Part shown: piece after piece, positions 9,421 through 20,063 of the stretch
How the letters are laid out: every line of letters starts with the position of its first letter
Numbering within the stretch: the first letter of the stretch is position 1
Assembly (NCBI GenBank): GCA_019649035.1
Contig: BMAT01012409.1
Location: 84,344 to 106,192 of the forward strand
From: Elysia marginata
Lineage: Eukaryota > Mollusca > Gastropoda > Plakobranchidae
Direction: 5' to 3'
Length of the DNA: 21,849 bases
Notes under the pieces: model-generated
Database searches by the model: none
Told to the model about the DNA's origin: nothing
What the model saw: the letters and a program-made list of their open reading frames with translations, nothing else
Translations under genes and position numbers: made by a program

Positions 9421-9812
9421 TCGACCTAAGTCAGTGCTTTCGGCTGGCTGTGTGAATACAGTACTGAAACACTCTGCCTACCCTTCTTTATGCACACACG
9501 GAGTGAGCAATACTTGCAAAACCGAATAGGCGGTGGGGTAACACTGAAAACGTAAAAAATGGAATCACAATAGTGTTAATTTCAGCTGATTTAACTTTTC
9601 TTGGTTGTAGTTGAGGATTTTATGACCGCCAATCGAACTCGAAACTATGGCAATAAACACTCACCAAATTCACCAAAAGGTTCTTCAAAATAATCTACAT
9701 CATAATTTTCAAAAATGAAGAGCCCCAGTTACGTAAAAACAGTGAAATTTGGGCGAGTAAGATCCAAAGCAAAAAAATATGTCTAACTGCCACCATCAGA
9801 AATCACACACTC
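9421..9812. other. Possible 5' UTR of the LINE and spacer
   Basis: The minus strand directly upstream of the ORF1 remnant has a short Cys-containing frame (RFCKYCSLRVC, about 9480-9525) that could be an eroded start of ORF1 or 5' UTR. Nothing else is recognised. The 5' boundary of the element cannot be set. Confidence 0.3.
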
Positions 9813-10175
9813 CAGAGAGACAGAGAGAGACACAGAGAGATAGAGAGGGAGACACAGAGAGGCACAGAGAGATATAGAGGGAGACACAGAGAGGCACAGA
9901 GAGACACACACACAGATAGAGGGAGAGAGACACACAGAGAGACAGAGAGAGACACACACAGATAGACAGAGGGAGAGAGACACACAGAGAGACAGAGAGA
10001 GAGACACACACAGAAAGACGGAGAGAGACACACAGAGACAGAGAGACACACACAGAGACAGAGAGACACACACAGGCACAGGGAGAGACAGAGAGACACA
10101 CAAACAGGGACACAGAGAGAGACACAGAGAGAGAGACAGAGAGAGAAAGAGAGAGTGCGAGAGATAGAGAGATAT
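9813..10175. repeat. CAGAGA-type minisatellite with nested longer units
   Basis: About 360 nt consist almost wholly of A, G and C, with A at nearly every second position (mixed GA and CA dinucleotides). Longer units are duplicated inside: a 34-nt-spaced pair near 9840 and 9874 (each GGGAGACACAGAGAGGCACA), and a 50-nt-scale pair near 9907 and 9958 (each with AGAGGGAGAGAGACACACAG). Long open frames of Ser, Leu, Val and Cys on the minus strand are a by-product of the repeat and not genes. Confidence 0.9.
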
Positions 10176-10613
10176 GAAAATTAAAGAGGAAATGCGCATT
10201 TTGGCAACAGAAAGCTTGAATTCGGTGATGATGAAAACTCAAATGGTATCGGTAAGATTAAATACTACAACACACAAATACAACTTTTGATTTTAACCAT
10301 ACGCATTTTAGACATAACCTCTAACCATACACATGTATCAAACATGACTAACGACTGTATACATACGCGTAATTACTACGACATCGCTAACCAATGATAA
10401 ATAACCAAGTTTCTTACAGAGCTATACGAGAAAGCAAATAAGAAAACATGATTTAAACATGAATTCAACGGGTCAGGCTTGTGAAAGGTTGTGTCTTTGT
10501 AGAAAACTTTGGGAAGACAATTCAACTTGTCCAACTATCAGACTTTTGAAGCACCAAGTATGACTTTGTAACCTTTTAATACACTTGACTCCAAGAGCAA
10601 GAGTTTTATCCAA
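10176..10613. other. Spacer left of the assembly gap
   Basis: AT-rich, with no gene or repeat recognised. Confidence 0.5.
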
Positions 10614-11445
10614 NNNNNNNNNNNNNNNNNNNNNNNNNNNNNNNNNNNNNNNNNNNNNNNNNNNNNNNNNNNNNNNNNNNNNNNNNNNNNNNNNNNNNNN
10701 NNNNNNNNNNNNNNNNNNNNNNNNNNNNNNNNNNNNNNNNNNNNNNNNNNNNNNNNNNNNNNNNNNNNNNNNNNNNNNNNNNNNNNNNNNNNNNNNNNNN
10801 NNNNNNNNNNNNNNNNNNNNNNNNNNNNNNNNNNNNNNNNNNNNNNNNNNNNNNNNNNNNNNNNNNNNNNNNNNNNNNNNNNNNNNNNNNNNNNNNNNNN
10901 NNNNNNNNNNNNNNNNNNNNNNNNNNNNNNNNNNNNNNNNNNNNNNNNNNNNNNNNNNNNNNNNNNNNNNNNNNNNNNNNNNNNNNNNNNNNNNNNNNNN
11001 NNNNNNNNNNNNNNNNNNNNNNNNNNNNNNNNNNNNNNNNNNNNNNNNNNNNNNNNNNNNNNNNNNNNNNNNNNNNNNNNNNNNNNNNNNNNNNNNNNNN
11101 NNNNNNNNNNNNNNNNNNNNNNNNNNNNNNNNNNNNNNNNNNNNNNNNNNNNNNNNNNNNNNNNNNNNNNNNNNNNNNNNNNNNNNNNNNNNNNNNNNNN
11201 NNNNNNNNNNNNNNNNNNNNNNNNNNNNNNNNNNNNNNNNNNNNNNNNNNNNNNNNNNNNNNNNNNNNNNNNNNNNNNNNNNNNNNNNNNNNNNNNNNNN
11301 NNNNNNNNNNNNNNNNNNNNNNNNNNNNNNNNNNNNNNNNNNNNNNNNNNNNNNNNNNNNNNNNNNNNNNNNNNNNNNNNNNNNNNNNNNNNNNNNNNNN
11401 NNNNNNNNNNNNNNNNNNNNNNNNNNNNNNNNNNNNNNNNNNNNN
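10614..11445. other. Assembly gap (832 N)
   Basis: An unbroken run of N. Any open frame crossing it is meaningless. The left flank is ordinary AT-rich sequence; the right flank is pyrimidine-rich. Confidence 1.
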
Positions 11446-11621
11446 TAAAACATCCATCTCTCTATTCTATCATATCTTTTGCTTTTCTTTTTTTACTTCT
11501 ATCCTCCCCCTTCTCTTCCTTAATTTGATGGGTAATAACGAATAAAACACTGCGCTTCGTCGTTTTAAGTACTCATACATTCAAAAAACCATTGGTCACT
11601 CTGTAGTTACTCTGTTAATAA

Positions 11622-11910
11622 CCGGCTCTGTGGCCAGGCGGTAAGACACTCGCTCAGAGATCGGGAAGTGCGTGGTTCTATCCCCGGTAGAGTCAAACCA
11701 AAGACTTTTAAATTGGTATTACTATTAGCAACTGATCCGCCTAGTGTCTGGCATTATGGATTTATTGTTAAGTCTGGTCTGCCCGGTGTCAGGATAGGGT
11801 GACTGGGTGTAGTGTATGCAAGCGCTATTTACATCACAGTGAGGCAGCACGCTTTCAATAGTCCCCAGCGCCGTCTCTGATATTTTTTTATTTTTTTTAT
11901 TTATTTTTAT
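11622..11910 (+). mobile_element. tRNA-derived SINE
   Basis: The head carries a pol III A box (TGGCCAGGCGG, 11631-11641) and a B box (GGTTCTATCCC, 11674-11684), 32 nt apart as in a tRNA. The flanks GGCTCTG and GGTAGAGTC resemble decayed acceptor stems. The head is Leu/Ser-like in appearance, but I would not name an anticodon with confidence. A body follows with a segment at about 11798-11851 (GTGACTGGGTGTAGTG, then CAGTGAGGCAGCAC) that looks like a central domain I associate with invertebrate SINEs. It ends in a T-rich simple tail from 11881. Exact ends and target-site duplications are not clear. It is not a functional tRNA because the cloverleaf is degenerate. Confidence 0.65.
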
Positions 11911-13174
11911 ACACTATATTTATCCCTTTCGGGAAATTGGTCTTCGTTACTCAGCGTAACCTCGCAGTTGACTGGGACGTTCAAATTCAAACAATCAAAC
12001 CAAACCTACTCTTTTAATAGTCTCGAACATGTAAGTCTAGTACTGTTGTTTTATAGATTTCACCCACACAAGCTCACAGTTGAAAACTCTGGGATTTTCC
12101 ATTACAAATACAATAAACACAATCGAGGGCTAATTAATTTCATTCAAACTATCAAAGCGATGGATTAAATAATGATATGAACTTTTGTGTTGTATCCAAT
12201 CATTAAAATTTCACATGTAGAGACGTAATTAAAAAAGAAACTGTACATCTCCTATGCAATATGTTCGACTCAGGAGTAACCCACAATAATATTACATGTA
12301 TATGTTATGAACATGTATTTGTGATTGGTATCAACTCTTTTGGGTGTGACACTTCACAACTATAATGCAGTGAAACCGACTTAAAATCAAACTTTTTCGC
12401 AGTCCCGTATTATAAGTTATACATAGTATTTCTTTTATCTTTGTTATGGTTAAAATCGACTGCTGCTTAAATACTCACCGCGTGGGTTTTTTTTGGTCCT
12501 GACTTACTGACTTTATCAGGTATCCACTGTACTTATCTTTTTTCTTTCTTCCAAAACATAAATAGATATTGTATTTAACAAAGAAGCAACATCCTCGTGT
12601 GAATTCAACCTACATTTTTTACTTTCTCGAAGACATCACAAGTACTTAACCTTTTTCCTCGACCATCTCCACGCTATAAGTCAATCGGTGTAATTTGTAG
12701 ACGATATCTAAAACCTTTTCCTTGCATTGTGTCTTGAAAACGTCCTTGCTCTTCGCTCCCATACATACATGTACTACACATACCGTGCGATATACTTAAA
12801 ATCTTCTATCAATGCTGTAGGATAATTTTTTTTTAAAGTTAAAGATCGATCAATTTTGCACGGTAGATAAGAAATTCTCTATCAGTTCTGTATGATAGAT
12901 TTCATACATGTAGCCTTTCTACTATAAGTTTACAGCAGGTTTCAAGTTGTCTATCAACACTGTACCGGTACAATACATTTCAAATCTTTTATCATCCTTA
13001 TTTTCCTAGCTCACAAGCTAATTAGCTAATTTTCCGCAAAGGTTTCAACTTACCGCGTATCCTTATCTTTCAAGCGACATACATGCAGGCCTAATTATGA
13101 ACGTTTATTATTTACATGTACATAAGTATTTGTTTGAAATATTTTAAAGGTATGAAATTAGCAGTGGAGAAAAG
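11911..13174. other. Gene-free AT-rich spacer
   Basis: No coding exon seen. It contains the degenerate 73-nt-period repeat and, at about 13017-13028, the palindrome AGCTAATTAGCT. Confidence 0.5.
12804..12990 (+). repeat. Degenerate tandem repeat, period about 73 nt
   Basis: TCTATCAATGCTGTAGGATA (12804), TCTATCAGTTCTGTATGATA (12878) and TCTATCAACACTGTACCGGT (12950) recur with spacings of 74 and 72 nt. The sequences between them are only weakly alike. The third copy includes the perfect palindrome TGTACCGGTACA. Confidence 0.4.
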
Positions 13175-13262
13175 TAGGTTTTTTTAGTGGAAATGCCCGA
13201 AATGTCTGCCCTGGTATGATTCGAACCTTCGACTTATAGGTGTATTTGTACATTCGAAACCT
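13175..13262 (-). mobile_element. Possible tRNA-like or SINE-head remnant
   Basis: On the minus strand GGTTCGAATCATACC (about 13222-13208) matches the pol III B box and the T-arm of a tRNA very well. An A box upstream is not convincing, and I cannot fold a complete cloverleaf. The most economical reading is an old SINE head whose 5' half has decayed. Confidence 0.25.
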
Positions 13263-13939
13263 AATTGTAACTGATAATGAGTTAAGGTTTTTATTTGTTA
13301 TTATGAGAGTTTTCTTCTTAATATTCCACTTTTTTAAGGTTTGCATTATTACAGCTACTAGCCAAACTGTAGGTGACATGATGCGAACTTTGATGCATGT
13401 CGCAATATCTAAGCTAGGCTTAGGTCTTGATTGATTTTCTATTTAAACAAATATTTATTCTTAGACATTAAAGTATACACATGGAGTAGTGCTACGAATT
13501 ACAGATGGATCAATAAAAAAAAACGGGATTCTGTTTTTGTGATGATTGATAAAATATTTTCAGAATCAACACTGAAAATAAGCATGCTGACAAAAACTCT
13601 AAACTTAAATTTAAATCAATAGTGAACTGACCTGGCAATTTAAAAACGATTGCACTCAAAAAAATTTTTTTGATGGTGGAGTAAGCTTTTGTCTATTGGT
13701 AGCCGAAGCACCACTAAAATCAGCACTTTTTAAATTGTGAGTTATAATTGTCTTTATATCTAAAAGATTATTTTAGATAAGGTTCATAACAATACAATGA
13801 TATAGCTGGAAAAATGCAAACCAGTAACCTTTTTTTTCATAGAAGTATATGTTTGTTACCAATGAAAGAATTTCTAGTACATGTAATAGTAATAATCTTA
13901 TTATAATGATTCTAAGTAAAAAAAAGGTGTTATCCAGTA
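13263..13939. other. Gene-free AT-rich spacer
   Basis: I checked the minus strand for a reverse transcriptase continuation of the LINE scrap at 13940-14405 and saw none. Nothing else is recognised. Confidence 0.5.
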
Positions 13940-14405
13940 GACATTTTCAATTTCAGCCAGTGTTTTTCTCACATCTGAATTTTTAGTCTCATTTGTAAGG
14001 AAACGTAGCTGTGGTCTGAGATAAAGCAGTTGTCTATGATGACAGAAGTTGTGTTATTATGGTTTTCACATGATGTTACATTTATAAAATCTAAAACATG
14101 CAGTGGTTCCTCAACATGCTGTTTGAGGTTGAATGACTCCACAATAGGTAGAAATGTTTTTGCAGAGGAATCTTCTTTAACGTCCATGTCAATGTTGAAG
14201 TTTCCTATTACTAGAAATTTACCTCAATCGGTGTATGTGTGTCTTTCCTACAGAAACGTTTGAAATTCAAGCATGAAAGTAGAAAGGCTAAGTTTGTTTT
14301 CCTTATAAGGTGTTGGTCCATATACAAGTATTCAGAATATGGTGTATATTGTATTTTAGTTTAAGATTGTTTCCAACATTTTGAATGCACTGTAGCTTTT
14401 AATCT
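13940..14405 (-). pseudogene. LINE endonuclease fragment, CR1/Jockey-like
   Basis: On the minus strand I read SAFKMLETILN, then ILVYGPTPYKENKLSLSTF, EFQTFL, IGNFNIDMDVKED, SFNLKQHVEEPLHVLDF and CFISDHSYVSLQM. The order (Y.PP-like, then GDFN..VD, then F.L.QHV..PTH, then SDH) is that of the C-terminal half of CR1/Jockey-group endonucleases. At least two in-frame stops lie between the first and second blocks. Neither the N-terminal endonuclease motifs nor any reverse transcriptase was found on either side. The key GDFN has become GNFN. This is an old scrap, clearly different in sequence from the LINE at 7567-9420. Confidence 0.7.
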
Positions 14406-15649
14406 TGTCTACCTGCACAAAAAAAAATTTTTCTGCGTATTTCCTGTTTACCCATTACAAGGGATGAGCACTACTTGTGAAAAACAATCCTGAGGTCACA
14501 AAAGCTGTGACTCAGAGAACATAATATGAATATATAACATTACTCCTGCAAATTATCATTTCTAAGTTTAGAGCAATCCACAGGCAACCAGTTAGCAAAT
14601 GGTGTAGACCTATCTGGTAATCAAAGGCAATAATATAATTTACTGAAATTTCTGTGCTAATTGACCTAAGGAGGTAAAAAAATTGATCAGGATTTAAAAA
14701 AAATTAATGGGGTAAAAAAAGCTGAATTCAGAATCAATCCTGAGAATGCCGATCCCTGCATTAATTAAACCTCCCCTGCATTTATTAAACCTCCCCCTTG
14801 TTGGTTTTGTCGATCACACTGAGAAGATTTGCAATGTCTTGGTACTACACATTGGCTTGAGATGCTCGTATTTAACCCAGTTTCTGTTGTCAGGGATGCA
14901 AGCAGCTCATGCTCAAACAGCAGGAAAACTTTACACTCTGTAGGTGACCTTATATAACTTTTGATGGACCAATTCAAAGAGATAGATACAACTCTGTACT
15001 AGTGCCAACACAGCTATACAACTAAAAAGATGTGTTTCATTTTCTATGACTCCTAATTATATTGGATGTTTTCTTTTACATTTAAGTCATAATTTTTTAA
15101 AGTTTTTCTGTTTAAGCAAAAGAAAACTGATAAAAAATTGGAATTCCTGCAAAAATCGAAAAACTTGCATCCCTGTGTTAAAAACAGAATATCACTTCTT
15201 TTCTCTCCTAAAAGGTGGTGTATGACCTCATACATTGAACATGTACATAATTGATTTTTTCTGTACTAGATGTGTGAAAACAATAACAAATTTAAAAAAA
15301 ATGTTTCTTGTTTTTCAATGTTCAGGTCGAGCATAAGCCATATTGTTTTTTCTATCTTGGCAAGTTGCAGAGTAGATCTACTGAGATGTTACTAGGAACA
15401 GTAACAACTACTAAAGGAGAAGGAATAGAAATATAAAAAACTTTTTTTTCTAAACATGGACAATAAAATAAACAAAAAACTCACAAGAGATATAAATACA
15501 AGGTTCATGTGCAAAGAAAAAAAAAACAACTTGAAAACCTTTATATACATAATAACATAGGCAATCTTTAATTTCTCTTTGGCTAAGACAAAAATCACAT
15601 AAATACATGGATGAAAGTGAACTTATGATAGTTGATTTCAATACAGTGA
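14406..15649. other. Gene-free AT-rich spacer
   Basis: It contains the 20-nt tandem duplication at 14755 and a perfect 12-nt inverted repeat, CAGGGATGCAAG (about 14892-14903) and CTTGCATCCCTG (about 15163-15174). No coding exon is recognised. Composition is T-rich on the + strand up to about 15250. Confidence 0.45.
14755..14796 (+). repeat. 20-nt tandem duplication
   Basis: CCTGCATTAATTAAACCTCC (14755-14774) is followed at once by CCTGCATTTATTAAACCTCC (14775-14794), with one mismatch. A recent slippage or repair duplication is the simplest explanation. Confidence 0.7.
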
Positions 15650-15668
15650 ATGTGATGACAATTTTGCT

Positions 15669-15674
15669 TTTATT
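15669..15674 (-). promoter_or_regulatory. Candidate poly(A) signal AATAAA of the APPBP2-like transcript
   Basis: The + strand TTTATT reads AATAAA on the minus strand, and U/G-rich sequence follows in transcript sense (about 15600-15650). It lies close to where the strand composition changes, which is why I prefer it over other AATAAA matches. A Pumilio-type TGTAAATA overlaps it, at 15678-15671. No cleavage site can be proven from sequence. Confidence 0.35.
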
Positions 15675-18600
15675 TACACGATTAAGGAAATATGGGCCAT
15701 CATCTTTCATCATTTGAATCAGCCGCAATAAGAAGAGACACTGGAGAAAAAAAATCTTAATGGGTAAGGCTGTTACATCAGATTTGTGTGAACACCCAAG
15801 CTCACAGGAATTTTAAAAAAAAGGCCAAGGTCTTGCAACATGCTAGACTTAGCATAAACTAGAAAAACAAGGACTCCTTCATATCATATATTACATTATT
15901 ACAAAGGCTGATAATGACTTGACCATTAATGCCCGAAAAAAAATAACATTTTTATTATTTTTCATTACTATAAGTCTATTCTAAGTTTCAACTGTTACAA
16001 CATAGACTGAACTTTCATTCATCACATGGAAGAGAAGTGGAGGAGGGGGGGGGGGTCTAAGCACAAATTTAAGTATTTTTCTTTAATGAACCATTCGGGG
16101 CAAAAGGTAGATATAAATTTATATGCTCTAGCACACTAAAAAAAAGTATGGGGCTTTGTCTGAATCAAACTTGCTTTAAAAAGATGAACACAAAAAAGGG
16201 CAATTTGGAGGAAAGGGTTAGCAAGCCACAATGGTAATTGATTTAAACAAGTTTGCTCACAAGAACAGTAAAAGACTTTAACACAAAATAAACAGGCTAG
16301 GCTGAAATGCCTTTTTACTTTTTTAGTAACAAATCTACCTCTGAGTCTGAAGATGAGAAAAACAACTTTATGTATATTAAACATATTTTGCAACATGTTG
16401 GTCTATTCAATTTTGACGCTGCACACTGCATATGGTTTTAGATGCTTGTAATGGGCTGAAATAAAATTCTTAGATGAAAAATGACAAAAACTCAACGACA
16501 CAGCAAACAGTGAAAACAGTGATGCACTACAGCGATGTGATAAATACTTGTATGCAACAAGAATATCTGAAAATCCTGATGTTCAAGGACTTCAACTGAC
16601 AAAAATGTTTCTAACAACCTTGCATGTAATGCAAAAAAAAATCTAAGCAGCCCCTATAAATATATATCACAGTGGAGAATGAATGTCGATTAAAAGGAAT
16701 CACAACAGACCACAATGAGACCCTTGTATGAATGTGTTACTTTTGCAAAACTATCAATCATACTTAGGATGACATATACAGCTAGAGGCCATCATAAGGC
16801 TCATTGTTACCTCTCCTACTATATTTTAACACGACAATCATCTGCTCACTGCTTGCTTGTCCCTGCACCTACAAGAAATATCTACCTTTATACCTTTATA
16901 TTTGAAAAACAAAGTGGACCTTACAAAAACCAAACTAAAGCTGTGAATGTACTTCCCTTTCATTCATACATACTCTATTAGCCTTAGGAACGCCATAGTT
17001 CAGGTCTTTAACTGCTGATCATGGCCACAGCCTCATAATAAAACTATATACATTGAGAAAAATGTCAGAAATTCTTCAAAAACTCTTTAACGATATATTA
17101 CAAAAAAAAGTATCATTCAAATGAATACAGATGCAAGAATTGTAAGCTCTTAGAGCCCAGACAGTTCCCATGCTTTTATAGTCGAGGATCTGTAGTTCAA
17201 AATAGTCAATAATTTAATGGTGAAAGATTTCAAGCTATGTACAGAATAGGATCAAGTGTTTATGTATCAGTTAACATCACAGTCATTGTATCTGAAACTA
17301 TCATCAACCAACTAATGCATTTTGAAATTAAGGGTAGGACTGTGAAAAGCGGAGTGGGATATCACTGTCTGGTAATTTTTCACATTCCCTCTCCATTTAA
17401 TTTAAGATGGGTAGATATTTTGCTTGCTGTTTAAATCATTTCTTCAGTGACATTGTTAAAAATAGATCAATAATGCCATATAAATTCTGTATAGATCAAG
17501 CAAGCAAGACTCCTTTTTCCTTAACATTGATTTTTGTTTTACATAAAACATTAGTCACTTTAAAAAAAAGTTTTTTGTGAAGGATTAAAAACAGTTAAAA
17601 AACCATGCAAATAATTTCAGACTTCTTAAGCTTTGACAAAAACTTATGTCTAAAAAAGCTACATGATTTTTTAGCATTGATTTAAATATTGAGAGACTCA
17701 ACACAATGAGATTCCTTAGAATCTGTTTGCCAACTTCTCCGATTTTCTCCACACATCAGGCAATCACACATGTATATATGACTGATGTTGCACAAATGAT
17801 ACATCATGCTTACACAAACCCACCAAGACTTCATGCTTTTCATCAAAAGTTTTTGAAAAGCCTGAGCAGTGTTTGTCATTACTAACTTCGATCAGGTAAA
17901 GGAGGAGGCAACAGGTTTATCATTTGAATCAACCTACAACATAAGTTGGATCAAGCTGACAATTTGTTTCAGAAGGGAAGTGAAGAGAATGCATTGAACA
18001 TTTGTGCAAGTTTTGAGTGTTATAATGAAATCAAAAGGGGCAGAACTAAGCAAGAGGACATGCAATACAATGTAGGGTCACCAGGGAGTCTCTGCTTTGT
18101 GTGTCTATACTTCATCTCTAAATACAGTCCCGTTTGGATTTTTAAGACCCAATATGAATAGGGAATGAGATTAGAGGTAAAACAAGAGTAACGTCCCTTT
18201 TCCAGAAGACAACACTCCAAAATACTATAGTGGTTATTGTAATCTAGACCTAGATTGTAGGGTAAGTTTCTTACTTTTTTAAACAATTTGACATCTAGAA
18301 CTTAAGAACTATAGAGCTAAATAAAAAGTTTATCTTCTAAATAAATCTTTCACATAAATTTTTAAAGATTGTAATATTTGTACTAGTGGAGAGACACCAG
18401 GAAAGTTCTGCTACTCTTGTTGAAATCTCATTCCCTATAAAGTTTAACTTTGCATTACCAGAAAACTGAATTATCAATATACATAACAGAAGAAAAAGAA
18501 AATAGTTCATATGAATATATACTTAGAATTAGGAAAATATACTCAAATTATCCAAGTTCAAATAAACCGCACTTGACTCTAGTCCCTTGTTGAGTCACAA

Positions 18601-19852
18601 TAAAACCTATCTGATGTATGCTCAGTGTTTCTACAAGATCACAAAACAAAATTTTGATTGGGGTATGCCCGCTTTGATGTCTAAAACTTCAAGGAAAAAA
18701 AGTTCTATTTCATTATTGTACACAGTATACATTCTATGACCTAAAGTAAAAACAAGATAGCAAAACTGAGTAAAATTAGAAATTTTGAAGAATTCCACAA
18801 GCAGTGACAAAGACAAAGAAGTACAAATATTTCTTGAGCTTTGAAAAAATGTTAAAAAAGATCCAACATGCTTGAATCTCTCAAACATTGAATCTTTAAC
18901 TATCTATAACAAGATATTCTTTGAAAATATGCAAACTGATAGATTTTCTTCTACCTAGGAAGACTGGATACAAGTTATATTGATGAATTATAAAGTCACA
19001 AAAAAAACCAAACAACGTAGCAATGGAGAACATCTATGATGAAAGGCAAAAAATGGCTAATACAAAATTTACACAGAAAACATATCATAAAGAATCAGGT
19101 ACTTAAAATGCATTCACAAACATAAAATAAAAATTATACTAACAAAAAATTTTTTTTATCCACAAGACCCTTACATAAGTAGAAATAGGCAACTTTTCTT
19201 GTTTATTGACCTCATATATGTCAAGGCCAACTGACACTTATTAAAGTAACCATATGTCTCTGAAGAAAAGACTGGCGCTAAGCCTAAAGACATCATGTTA
19301 TTAGTGTACACAATATTTCAAACACTTCATTGAGAAACTGAATGGCGTTTATATGAAAATAAATATTAAGACAGTTGAAATCATTCTCAAAGCAATAACA
19401 GCATTATATACAAGTATGGGGCTTTTCTACCCAGCTAATCCAAGCCTAGTTTAAAAAATAAGTTTTAATCTACTTTCCACTTATTTCAGTTTAGGTTTTA
19501 AGTATGTTCGCCTATGTTAGGCATTATTTGAAAATTTGATTCTTACCCTGCCTTCTCTTTCTCAGTGATACTCTCTCTCCCCTTTTCCCATAATTTTTAT
19601 GCTTGCAGACCCATGACTAGATCATTTCATACAAACCATAGCACAGCCTAACTTATTAGTTCAATCAAGTTTCAATCATAGTAGCTATTTAATAGTGTTA
19701 ACAATTTTCATTTCAAGAAAATATTAGATTTAAAAAATGAAATAAAGACAAATACTTAAAGAAACTTTAGCCTGTTGAGGAAAATCACTACATCATGAAT
19801 GAAAGATGCGAAAATGTTTGACTTGAACTACTCATACCCACTCTGTTGTTTT

Positions 19853-19918
19853 TGTGTGTGTTTTGTTTGCTTGTTTCACTACTACTACTTAAAAAAAAAC
19901 CAAAAAAAACCACACACA
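19853..19918. repeat. Imperfect hairpin: TG repeat facing CA repeat
   Basis: TGTGTGTG at 19853-19860 can pair with CACACACA at 19911-19918. The adjoining T-rich and A-rich arms extend the stem with mismatches around a loop containing CTACTACTA. It lies within the putative APPBP2-like 3' UTR. It may simply be two opposed simple repeats. Confidence 0.4.
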
Positions 19919-20028
19919 TAAGATCAAACCTTGTACACTAAGTGGCGACCTCATTGAAAGTTTAATAAATAATGAGCAAAACTAAACAAAAGTGAACCAA
20001 CATAAATGGGCAGTAAAAGAAACACAGT

Positions 20029-20063
20029 GAGAGGGAGAGGGAAAGAAGGGGGAAAAGGGAAGG
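20029..20063. repeat. 35-nt uninterrupted purine tract (pyrimidine tract in the APPBP2-like 3' UTR)
   Basis: Every base from 20029 to 20063 is A or G on the + strand. In the minus-strand transcript this is a continuous C/U run about 270 nt after the stop codon, the kind of tract that polypyrimidine-binding proteins can bind. The run is seen directly; any role is inference. Confidence 0.6.

Noticed and set aside
9600-9680. B-box-like GAGTTCGATTGGC on the minus strand near 9638, suggesting a tRNA or SINE
   Set aside because: The A box and cloverleaf are not convincing and no SINE body can be recognised.
9783-10242. Three overlapping minus-strand open frames of 98-148 codons rich in Ser, Leu, Cys and Val
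   Set aside because: They are products of the GA/CA repeat, which lacks stop codons in several frames; no real domain.
10473-11457. Long open frames across the N run
   Set aside because: They consist of N; the gap holds no sequence information.
15392-15728. Hydrophobic Phe/Ser-rich minus-strand open frames
   Set aside because: They arise from T-rich transcript-sense sequence, with no domain and no splice context; more likely UTR or spacer.
17682-18286. Small minus-strand open frames of 65-88 codons within the putative 3' UTR
   Set aside because: Composition follows the local AT-rich sequence, no motif was recognised, and their lengths are expected by chance over several kilobases.
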